NCBI GenBank assembly: GCA_964501335.1
Contig: CAZCTC010000040.1
Span: 1 to 64,000 of the forward strand
Direction of reading: 5' to 3'
DNA length: 64,000 nt
Origin: CAZCTC01 sp964501335
GTDB lineage: Bacteria > Chloroflexota > Anaerolineae > B4-G1 > SLSP01
The notes under the pieces are model-generated. The model had not been told where the DNA came from, searched no databases, and saw only the letters and a program-made list of their open reading frames with translations. Positions within the stretch are counted from its first letter, which is position 1, and every line of letters starts with the position of its first letter. Positions 1 through 6,839 of the stretch are shown piece by piece. Made by a program: the position numbers and the translations under genes.

Positions 1-49
1 ATACGTCAAAGTATACTCGGGCGCGCTATTTTTTCACTCCGACAGGCTG

Positions 50-949
50 CTAGGGAGCGGTATTGCTTTCCAGCCAGGTTTCCAGCGTGCGGCCGACGCT
101 TTCCAGGCTGGCTGCAGATACTTTGTCGGGGGTGTCCTGGGTGGTGTGCCAGTAGGGATAGTCGAAGTCGATGATATCGACGGCTTTGATGCCCCGTTGG
201 ATGAAGGGCAGGTGGTCGTCGATGATGGTGTGGCGTTGTTCCGGGATGAAGCGGTCGCCATAGTTCAGGCCGGCGGCGACGGCCCAGATTTTGGCGCTGA
301 GTTCCTGATTGGAGTTGACTTCATAGTAGAGCTGTTGGTCGGCATCTCCGGTCATATCGACGACGACGACCGCGGCAAGGGGGAGATGGTTCGGGTTGTC
401 GTTCCAGGTGGCGGCCAGGTGTTCTGCTCCGACGGAAAAGGGCCAGCCGTCGAGATTGCCGTTGTCTTCCGCATCGAAGAAGGCCAGATAGACGGTATTG
501 TGCAGCGGAGTGTCGAGCGCGCGGGCCAGTTCCAACAGAATGCCGACGCCGCTGGCGCCATCGTTGGCGCCGGGCACGGGTTGGTAGAAGTCTTCGCGGT
601 CGGCGGCTTTGCGGCTGTCATAGTGGGCGCCGATCAGGATGGCGGGCCCTTCGCCCCGGCGTACGGCCAGGATATTGCGGAAAGGGACATTTTCGTAGGC
701 GCTTTTCTGTTCTTCGACTTCCCAGCCCTGGGCTTTCAGTTCGGCGATGATCTGGTCTCCGGCCTTGATGTTGGCTTCGGAATTGATGAGCCGGGGGCCG
801 AGGGCGCATTGTTGTTCCACCCAATGGTAGGCTAACGTTCCGTCGAAGGTGCGGGGGGGCGGCGTGGCGGTCGGCGGCAGCGAGGTAAAGGGGGCCGTGC
901 AGGCCATCAGGGCCAATGTTAAGACGATCAACCAGGACAATCGTTTCAT
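50..949 (-). CDS. M28-family zinc peptidase lipoprotein
   Basis: A 299-residue exported hydrolase. The N-terminus is a short basic stretch and hydrophobic core ending in a lipobox (L-M-A-C, Cys17), so it is probably a membrane-anchored lipoprotein. The M28 metal-site pattern is visible: G-A-H-Y-D (His109), G-A-N-D-G (Asp130), F-F-D-A-E-D (Glu161/Asp162), V-V-V-D-M and a C-terminal W-H-T-T-Q-D. The segment D-D-H-L-P-F followed by D-Y-P-Y-W-H-T is typical of the glutaminyl-peptide cyclotransferase-like branch, so the activity could be aminopeptidase or glutaminyl cyclase; sequence alone does not decide. A good AGGAGG lies just upstream of the ATG. It is the last gene of a minus-strand group, 16 bp after the glycosyltransferase. 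Bases 1-49 hold no gene. Confidence 0.85.
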   Translation of the reverse strand: MKRLSWLIVLTLALMACTAPFTSLPPTATPPPRTFDGTLAYHWVEQQCALGPRLINSEANIKAGDQIIAELKAQGWEVEEQKSAYENVPFRNILAVRRGEGPAILIGAHYDSRKAADREDFYQPVPGANDGASGVGILLELARALDTPLHNTVYLAFFDAEDNGNLDGWPFSVGAEHLAATWNDNPNHLPLAAVVVVDMTGDADQQLYYEVNSNQELSAKIWAVAAGLNYGDRFIPEQRHTIIDDHLPFIQRGIKAVDIIDFDYPYWHTTQDTPDKVSAASLESVGRTLETWLESNTAP

Positions 950-965
950 GAAGTTCCTCCTGAGA

Positions 966-1919
966 TCAGGCCGGGTCGGGGGGCCGGGCTTGTTTCAGCC
1001 CGGTGGCCAGGACCTGCCGGTAGGCGTTCATGCGAGCCAGGCGTAACGGACGACGATGCCCGAAGAGCGCTTTAATTCCTTCCAGGCTGAATTGCCCGAG
1101 ATACTGGCTCAACAGCCAGAGACGCAGGGTTTCGGCGGCCAGGGCGCCGTGGTATTTACGGGTGTAGCGTACTTTGCTGGATTGAAAGTAGATGTGGCGG
1201 GCGGCGGTCACCTGTTCGCTGCTTTTTCCTTCGTGATGGACGATTTGGGCTGTGGGCAGGTAGGCGATTTTCCAGCCGGCGGCGCGAATCCGACGGCACC
1301 AATCCAGTTCTTCGGAGTACATGAAGAAGCCCTCGTCCAATCCGCCGATCTGCTCGAAGACGGTACGGGGGATGAGCATGGCGGCCCCGGTGATCCAATC
1401 GACTTCCTGTTCGATGTCGGCGGGCTGGTCTTCCATGTAAAAGTGTTGCAGCAGGCGGCGCGGTGCAAGTCCCTGCATCCAGGTGCTTTCCAGAAAGAGG
1501 ACGGGCAGGGTCGGGAACCGGCGCCGTGAAGGTTGATGGCTGCCGTCGGAGTTAAGGAGTTGGGGACCGACCATGCCGGTTTGTGGATGGGCCTGAAGGT
1601 AGTCGATCAATTGGGTCAGGGCGCCGGGACGTATTTCGGTGTCGGGATTGAGCAGGAGCAGATAGCGGCCGTGAGCTTTTTCCAGGCCGCGGTTGTTGCC
1701 GCGGGTAAAGCCCAGGTTTTGTTCGCTGGCGATCACCTGGACCTGAGGAAAAGAGTGGCGGAGCATTTCACAGGTGCCGTCGTGGGAGGCATTGTCCACG
1801 ACGATGATTTCCAATCCGGGTTGTTCGCCCCAGGAATCCAGCAGTGATTGCAGGGCCTGGGCCAGGAGTGTGCGCACATTCCAGCTGACGATAATGACAG
1901 AAAGGAGTGGTTCCGTCAT
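966..1919 (-). CDS. Family 2 glycosyltransferase
   Basis: A 317-residue GT2 enzyme. The N-terminal GT-A fold is clear: L-S-V-I-I-V-S-W-N-V at the start, V-V-D-N-A-S-H-D-G for nucleotide binding, N-L-G-F-T-R-G-N-N, and L-L-L-N-P-D-T-E, the DxD-like metal/UDP site. The central W-I-T-G-A-A-M-L-I and G-G-L-D-E-G-F-F-M-Y-S-E-E-L-D-W resemble rhamnosyltransferase-type GT2 proteins that act on cell-surface polysaccharide. No membrane segment is obvious, so it is probably a cytoplasmic or peripheral enzyme. The acceptor cannot be read from the sequence. It lies 49 bp downstream of the polyprenyl synthase gene, which fits a lipid-carrier or envelope-glycan role, although that is inference. The ribosome-binding site is weak. 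Confidence 0.85.
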   Translation of the reverse strand: MTEPLLSVIIVSWNVRTLLAQALQSLLDSWGEQPGLEIIVVDNASHDGTCEMLRHSFPQVQVIASEQNLGFTRGNNRGLEKAHGRYLLLLNPDTEIRPGALTQLIDYLQAHPQTGMVGPQLLNSDGSHQPSRRRFPTLPVLFLESTWMQGLAPRRLLQHFYMEDQPADIEQEVDWITGAAMLIPRTVFEQIGGLDEGFFMYSEELDWCRRIRAAGWKIAYLPTAQIVHHEGKSSEQVTAARHIYFQSSKVRYTRKYHGALAAETLRLWLLSQYLGQFSLEGIKALFGHRRPLRLARMNAYRQVLATGLKQARPPDPA

Positions 1920-1940
1920 GTCAGATCATCTCGGGCCGGG

Positions 1941-1960
1941 GGAGGCTGGAAGTTGGAAGC
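1941..1960. repeat. GGAAG-family short repeat in intergenic DNA
   Basis: A purine-rich GGAGGCTGGAAGTTGGAAGC run sits between the glycosyltransferase and polyprenyl synthase genes. The same GGAAG/CTTCC repeat family is found in frame inside several NRPS adenylation domains in this window, so this copy shows the family also occupies ordinary intergenic DNA. Confidence 0.6.
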
Positions 1961-1968
1961 CGGCATTT

Positions 1969-2934
1969 TCAATAAGGCCGATTGATGGAGAAGTAAGCGA
2001 TTTGTTCAAGTGCTTCGCGGTAGGGTGAAATTGGATAACTGGACAGCAGGTTTAAAGCCTCTTCGATGCAGACGACGGCTGCCGCCTGGGAGAGTTCACA
2101 TGCCCGGGACCGGCGCAGGTCAAGAACCAGAGATTTTACCATGGTTGGGTCCGCCGGGCCGGCAAGGATGGTGGCGATTCTCGAATCGTGGGGGACTTCT
2201 TCCATATAATAGAGTACGGGTAGCGTCACCAGCCCGTGGATCAAATCACTGCCCACCGGTTTGCCGACCGCGGAGAAGTCACCGGTGAAATCGAGGATAT
2301 CATCTTCGATTTGAAAGGCCATTCCCAGAAGTTTACCAAACCGGCCCAGCAGCTGGATTTCTGTTTCAGGGCGTGCAGCCAGAACCGGGCCGATTTCCAT
2401 GGTGAACTGGAAGAGCGAAGCGGTTTTTGCGTAGATGCGGTCGAAATATTCTTCGCGAGTGGGAATGCGGGCGCGGTCATGGAAAAGCTGGTTGAGTTCC
2501 CCCCGGCAGATATCTTTCAGGGTTTCGCCGAAACGATCGACGACCGCGAAATTTTTCCCGCGCGCCCCGAGTTGAGCGGCCCAGGCAAAGGCCGCATCCC
2601 CGACCAGGACGGAAGCCGCCGCATTCCAGCGAGAGTTGATGGTCGGGATGCCGCGGCGGACATTGGCGCCGTCGACCAGATCGTCATGGATCAGGGTGGC
2701 GGTATGGAGCATTTCTGTCGCGGCCGAGACCGGAATCGCCTGTTCCATACGGGCATTGCAGAGGTAAGCGCTAAGGATTCCCAGAGCCGGCCTCAGGCGT
2801 TTGCCGCCGCTATTGATGAGGGCACGCAGCGATTCGGCAATCGGGGCGGGAATATCCAGTTCGAGGGAGAGCAGCAACTCATCCACCCGTTGGAGTTCAT
2901 CTTGCAGGAGAATGCGATAGCGTAAATCGTTCAT
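1969..2934 (-). CDS. Polyprenyl diphosphate synthase
   Basis: A 321-residue trans-isoprenyl diphosphate synthase, which condenses isopentenyl diphosphate onto an allylic primer. Both aspartate-rich motifs are intact: D-D-L-V-D (residues 84-88) and D-D-I-L-D (211-215), with the upstream G-G-K-R-L-R-P substrate loop. The residues before the first motif are small and aliphatic rather than bulky aromatic, which argues for a medium- or long-chain (hepta- to decaprenyl) product as used for menaquinone side chains, but chain length is inference. It is downstream of tatD by about 50 bp and probably co-transcribed. No clear Shine-Dalgarno precedes the ATG. Confidence 0.88.
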   Translation of the reverse strand: MNDLRYRILLQDELQRVDELLLSLELDIPAPIAESLRALINSGGKRLRPALGILSAYLCNARMEQAIPVSAATEMLHTATLIHDDLVDGANVRRGIPTINSRWNAAASVLVGDAAFAWAAQLGARGKNFAVVDRFGETLKDICRGELNQLFHDRARIPTREEYFDRIYAKTASLFQFTMEIGPVLAARPETEIQLLGRFGKLLGMAFQIEDDILDFTGDFSAVGKPVGSDLIHGLVTLPVLYYMEEVPHDSRIATILAGPADPTMVKSLVLDLRRSRACELSQAAAVVCIEEALNLLSSYPISPYREALEQIAYFSINRPY

Positions 2935-2985
2935 AAGTAGATTTGTTTTTGAGATTGTTTGGGCTTCAGGGTGTATCGGTTTTTA

Positions 2986-3813
2986 TTATACCACAGCGGC
3001 TTTAGGGCGCCGGGAGAGGAAGAGCCGATGGGCGTTTTTGGTTGTGGCCTCGATCACGGTTTCCGGAGCGACTTTTCGCAGGGTGGCGATCTGGTTGACG
3101 ATGTAGCTCAGGTAAGCTGGTTCATTGCGCTTGCCGCGGTAGGGATTGGGGGTCAGGTAGGGGCCGTCGGTTTCCAGCAGCAGGCGGGTCAAGGGGACAT
3201 ATTTGGCAACGACATGCAGTTCGACCGCTTTTTCAAAGGTGACGGGGCCGTCCATGCCGATAAAGAAGCCCAGGTCCATGACCTGTTCCAGGAAGGCGGG
3301 CCCCCCGGCGTAGGCGTGAACCGAACCCGTACGTCCCGGACCGCCCTTGACCCAGTCTTGCAGGACATCGAGGGTATCGGCGTGGGCTTCGCGGTCATGG
3401 ATGATGACGGGCAGGCCCAGTTCCGCGGCCAGGTCCAGTTGAGCGAGGAAGCCGCGGCGTTGGCTGGGCGGTTCGGCGAAAGGATAGTGGCGGTCGGGTT
3501 TGCTGGGCCAGTAGTAATCCAATCCGATTTCGCCGATGGCGACTACCCGGGGGCTTTTGGCCAGCTGGCGCAGTTGATCGAGCAATTCAGGGGTGACTTT
3601 ATCGGCGGCCCCCGGGTGCAGGCCGACTCCGGCATAGATAGGGATCGGATGGCCCGTAAGTTTTTCGGCCAGGATCACGCCTTCGCGCGAATCTTCCAGT
3701 TCAGAACCGGGGAGGATACAGCCGGTGACTCCGGCGGCGGCCGCCCGGTTCAAGACGGCCTGCCGGTCGCGATGATAGGCCGGCAATTGCAGATGAATGT
3801 GGGTGTCGAACAT
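2986..3813 (-). CDS. tatD: TatD-family metal-dependent deoxyribonuclease
   Basis: A 275-residue TIM-barrel amidohydrolase of the TatD family (3'-5' DNase/RNase implicated in DNA repair and turnover). The metal ligands are in the usual order: D-T-H-I-H at the N-terminus, G-E-I-G-L-D-Y-Y, V-I-I-H-D-R, V-H-A-Y-A-G-G in place of the commoner H-C-F-S-G, and L-L-E-T-D-G-P-Y-L. The C-terminal N-P-Y-R-G-K-R-N-E-P block is also typical. Length matches the family. The ATG is preceded by GGAGA. It is the first gene of the minus-strand group and diverges from lon across 245 bp. Confidence 0.92.
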   Translation of the reverse strand: MFDTHIHLQLPAYHRDRQAVLNRAAAAGVTGCILPGSELEDSREGVILAEKLTGHPIPIYAGVGLHPGAADKVTPELLDQLRQLAKSPRVVAIGEIGLDYYWPSKPDRHYPFAEPPSQRRGFLAQLDLAAELGLPVIIHDREAHADTLDVLQDWVKGGPGRTGSVHAYAGGPAFLEQVMDLGFFIGMDGPVTFEKAVELHVVAKYVPLTRLLLETDGPYLTPNPYRGKRNEPAYLSYIVNQIATLRKVAPETVIEATTKNAHRLFLSRRPKAAVV

Positions 3814-3862
3814 ATTTGTCTCCGATATGATGAAAATGCAGCCTTTGCAAGCCGCCGGCGGT

Positions 3863-3868
3863 ATTATA
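3863..3868 (-). promoter_or_regulatory. Possible -10 box for tatD
   Basis: The minus strand reads TATAAT about 50 bp upstream of the tatD start. The hexamer 17 bp further upstream is a poor -35 match, so this is a tentative call. Confidence 0.35.
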
Positions 3869-3911
3869 ACTCAATCCTGGAATATAAAGTTTTTTCGTAG
3901 TACCGCAGTGC

Positions 3912-3940
3912 TTGAAATACGCTTTCTTCCCGAGTATAAT
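3912..3940 (+). promoter_or_regulatory. Sigma70-type promoter upstream of lon
   Basis: TTGAAA at 3912-3917 and TATAAT at 3935-3940 are separated by 17 bp, a near-consensus housekeeping promoter about 120 bp upstream of the lon ATG. Confidence 0.65.
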
Positions 3941-3982
3941 TTGGTTTCTATTAAAAATTCTGATGCATTTCTAATCAGTCGC

Positions 3983-3991
3983 TGTTATAAT
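3983..3991 (+). promoter_or_regulatory. Extended -10 promoter, second lon candidate
   Basis: TGTTATAAT is an extended -10 element without a good -35, placed between the first promoter and lon. Two start sites are therefore possible. No CIRCE or HAIR-like inverted repeat was seen here. Confidence 0.45.
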
Positions 3992-4058
3992 CTCATCAAT
4001 GGTAAAAGGTGAGTTTGTGCGACGGGCTTAAAGGGCTTGCCGTTAAGAGAGGAGAGAT

Positions 4059-6587
4059 ATGTTACCCTGGTTCAATATGCAAGATCAGAATCTGGATCGG
4101 TTGATCAAAAAGATCCCCGAAGAGATTCCGGTGCTTCCGTTGCGCAACACAGTTGCCTTTCCTTACATTGTGATGCCTTTGGCCGTTGGAATTGCCCGTT
4201 CGATTCGTTTGATTGAGGAGGTAGAGCGGGGGAACCGATTGGTCGGCTTGATTGCCATGCGCGATCCTTCGGTTGAAATTCCCGGGCCGGGTGAAGTTCA
4301 CGAAGTGGGGACGGTAGCGGTCGTGCATCGGGTGATGCGGGGAGACGACGGGACCTTAACTGTTTTTGTACAGGGGTTGGAGCGTTTCCGGATCGTAGAA
4401 TGGAAGCAGCAGGAACCCTATCTGATGGCCCGCATCCAGCTTGACCCTGACAAGGTCGAAGGGTCGGTGGTGGAAGAGGCCTTACGGCGGAGTTTGTTGG
4501 ATGTAGCGGGCCAGTTGGTGGAACTCATTCCGCAATTTCCTGCCGAAGCGGTTCGGTTTATCCAGCAGTTGGAAGATCCCCGGTTATTGGTCTATTTGTT
4601 GGCGTCTAACCTGCGGATCGAGATGGAAGATGCCCAGAAGGTGTTAAATATTGACCGGCTGGCCGATAAGATGGAGCATCTGGTGAAAGTGTTGACCCGT
4701 GAGCTGGAAGTGCGGCAGATCGGGCAGCAGATTCAGGAGAAGGCCAAGGAGGAGATCGAGAAGACGCAACGCGAGTATTTCCTCCGCCAGCAGATGCAGG
4801 CCATTCAGAAGGAACTGGGCGAGGGCGATGACAATCGCCGTGAAGTAGAGGAATACCGGCGTAAGATCGATGAGGCCGGGATGACGGATGAGGCCAAGGC
4901 TGAGGCGCTGCGCGAATTGAATCGGTTGGAAAAGATGCCGCCTCAGGCTGCGGAATACTGGGTGATTAAGACTTACCTGGATTGGTTGACCACGTTGCCC
5001 TGGAAAGTGGTGACGGAAGACAAGTTGGATATTCCTTTTGCGCGTTCGGTGTTGGATGAAGATCACTATGATCTGGAAGACGTTAAGGAGCGCATTTTGG
5101 AATTTCTGGCGGTGCGCAAGTTGCGGCTGGAACGGCACATTGCCGAGCCGGGCGCTGATGGGGATTTGCAGGGCCGTCCGGTGGAAGGGACGGGGGCTAT
5201 CCTCGCCTTTATCGGGCCGCCTGGGGTAGGTAAAACTTCGTTAGGCCAATCGGTGGCCCGGGCCCTGGGTCGCAAATTCACCCGGATGAGTCTGGGGGGG
5301 ATGCGCGATGAGGCTGAAATCCGTGGGCATCGGCGAACTTATATCGGTGCTATGCCCGGCCGCATCATGCAGGCGGTCAAACGGGTGGGAGTGAAGAACC
5401 CGGTCTTTATGTTGGATGAAGTGGATAAGGTGGGGTCTGACTGGCGTGGAGATCCTTCTTCGGCTTTGTTGGAAGTGTTGGATCCGCAGCAGAACCATAC
5501 CTTCCGGGATCACTATCTGGATGTGGACTTTGATTTGAGCCAGGTGCTCTTTATCTGTACCGCCAATACTACGGCTACCATTCCGCCTCCGTTGTTGGAC
5601 CGGATGGAAGTCATTACGTTGGACGGTTATACGGAATATGAAAAGATCCACATTGCTCAGAAGTATCTGGTGCGGCGGCAGTTGAAGGTGAACGGGTTGA
5701 CGGATGAGGATACGACGATGGTGGAAGATGCGATTCGGATGGTCATCCGCGACTATACCCGGGAGTCTGGGGTGCGACAGCTGGAACGGGAAATCGGTAA
5801 GATTTTCCGGAAGCTGGCGACGAAGATTGCCGAACACGCGGTTGAAGGGAAACTGGAGATCACTGAAGAGCTGGCGCGGGAGTATCTGGGTAAGCCCCGC
5901 TATCACTTTGACGCGGCGCTACGCACGGAACGGCCGGGGGTCGCGACCGGGTTGGCTGTGACGGCGGTCGGTGGCGAAGTGCTCTTTGTGGAAGCGGCTG
6001 CCATGCCGGGTCAGGATGGTACGTTGATCCTGACAGGGCAGTTGGGCGATGTGATGCGGGAATCGGCGCGGATTGCTTTGAGTTATGTGGAAGCTCATGC
6101 CAAAGAGCTGGGAATCAGCTTTGAAGGCAGTGGTGGACGCAAGATCCATCTGCATGTGCCGGCCGGTGCCGTTCCTAAGGATGGGCCTTCTGCCGGGGTG
6201 ACGATGGTGACGTCGCTGGTTTCTCTGTTGCTGGGACGGCCGGTGCGTTCTGAGGTAGGGATGACCGGTGAGGTTACGCTGCAGGGGCAGGTGTTGCCGA
6301 TCGGCGGGGTCAAGCAGAAGATCCTGGCGGCGCATCGAACCGGGCTGCGGACTGTGATCCTGCCGAAATTGAATGAGGTGGATCTGGACGACCTCCCTGA
6401 AGAGGTACGCAATGATATGACCGTTGTCCTGGCGGACGATGTAAAGGAAGTTTTGCAGAGCGCCCTGGTGGGGGGATTGCCGGAGCCTACGACTGAGGTT
6501 GCGGCCCCGGCCCATGAGGGTGAACATCCGGTGGTGTTGGAGACGCCCGATGTGACGACTCCTGGTGTGGAAACGCCGACAGCATAA
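4059..6587 (+). CDS. lon: ATP-dependent protease Lon
   Basis: An 842-residue LonA-type protease, full length. The N-terminal LAN substrate-binding domain (P-V-L-P-L-R-N-T-V near residue 25) is followed by a coiled-coil linker. The AAA+ module has Walker A G-P-P-G-V-G-K-T-S (about 386) and Walker B F-M-L-D-E-V-D-K (about 450). The C-terminal protease domain carries the catalytic Ser711 in D-G-P-S-A-G-V and Lys752 in G-G-V-K-Q-K. It degrades misfolded and regulatory proteins in the cytoplasm. A GGAGAG precedes the ATG. A T-rich hairpin 60 bp after the stop codon looks like its terminator. Confidence 0.97.
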   Translation: MLPWFNMQDQNLDRLIKKIPEEIPVLPLRNTVAFPYIVMPLAVGIARSIRLIEEVERGNRLVGLIAMRDPSVEIPGPGEVHEVGTVAVVHRVMRGDDGTLTVFVQGLERFRIVEWKQQEPYLMARIQLDPDKVEGSVVEEALRRSLLDVAGQLVELIPQFPAEAVRFIQQLEDPRLLVYLLASNLRIEMEDAQKVLNIDRLADKMEHLVKVLTRELEVRQIGQQIQEKAKEEIEKTQREYFLRQQMQAIQKELGEGDDNRREVEEYRRKIDEAGMTDEAKAEALRELNRLEKMPPQAAEYWVIKTYLDWLTTLPWKVVTEDKLDIPFARSVLDEDHYDLEDVKERILEFLAVRKLRLERHIAEPGADGDLQGRPVEGTGAILAFIGPPGVGKTSLGQSVARALGRKFTRMSLGGMRDEAEIRGHRRTYIGAMPGRIMQAVKRVGVKNPVFMLDEVDKVGSDWRGDPSSALLEVLDPQQNHTFRDHYLDVDFDLSQVLFICTANTTATIPPPLLDRMEVITLDGYTEYEKIHIAQKYLVRRQLKVNGLTDEDTTMVEDAIRMVIRDYTRESGVRQLEREIGKIFRKLATKIAEHAVEGKLEITEELAREYLGKPRYHFDAALRTERPGVATGLAVTAVGGEVLFVEAAAMPGQDGTLILTGQLGDVMRESARIALSYVEAHAKELGISFEGSGGRKIHLHVPAGAVPKDGPSAGVTMVTSLVSLLLGRPVRSEVGMTGEVTLQGQVLPIGGVKQKILAAHRTGLRTVILPKLNEVDLDDLPEEVRNDMTVVLADDVKEVLQSALVGGLPEPTTEVAAPAHEGEHPVVLETPDVTTPGVETPTA

Positions 6588-6600
6588 TTAACGTTCCTTT

Positions 6601-6629
6601 CATGTGTGCTTTGCAGAAAGCGCCACATG
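6601..6629. other. Imperfect hairpin downstream of lon
   Basis: CATGTG and CACATG arms flank an inner GCTTT/AAAGC stem with a GCAG loop. It lies 14 bp after the lon stop and may stabilise the transcript end. No T-run follows it. Confidence 0.4.
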
Positions 6630-6646
6630 AGATAGGGTTGAAAATA

Positions 6647-6680
6647 AAAATTCGCCCGCCTTTTCAGGCGGGCGAATTTT
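6647..6680 (+). terminator. Likely rho-independent terminator of lon
   Basis: A perfect 14-bp stem (AAAATTCGCCCGCC and its complement) closes a 6-nt loop and is followed by T-rich sequence. The inner GC core and A/T outer arms also resemble the dispersed palindromes described elsewhere in the window. Confidence 0.6.
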
Positions 6681-6733
6681 CATTTTAAAAAAGTTTTATG
6701 GGTGCAATGAGCCTGAAAAGGCAATGAAAAACC

Positions 6734-6769
6734 ATTTTTTCGCGCGCCGTCTGCGGCGCGCGAAAAAAT
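6734..6769 (-). repeat. 36-bp palindromic element (16-4-16)
   Basis: A perfect 16-bp stem (ATTTTTTCGCGCGCCG) with loop TCTG lies between lon and the DinG-like gene. Read on the minus strand it has the flanks of the family: TTGTTT before and ATGGTTTTTC after. Confidence 0.7.
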
Positions 6770-6807
6770 AAACAAGTTGAAAAGTTTTCGCTTCTTTTGT
6801 TCCGGTG

Positions 6808-6813
6808 TATAAT
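6808..6813 (+). promoter_or_regulatory. -10 box upstream of DinG-like gene
   Basis: TATAAT lies 27 bp before the ATG at 6840. No convincing -35 is at the right spacing, so only the -10 is called. Confidence 0.4.
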
Positions 6814-6839
6814 CGCCCCATTAAAGCGGGAGAGATGCA

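Noticed and set aside
3814..4058. Heat-shock operator (CIRCE/HAIR) upstream of lon
   Set aside because: No matching inverted repeat was found, only sigma70-like promoters.
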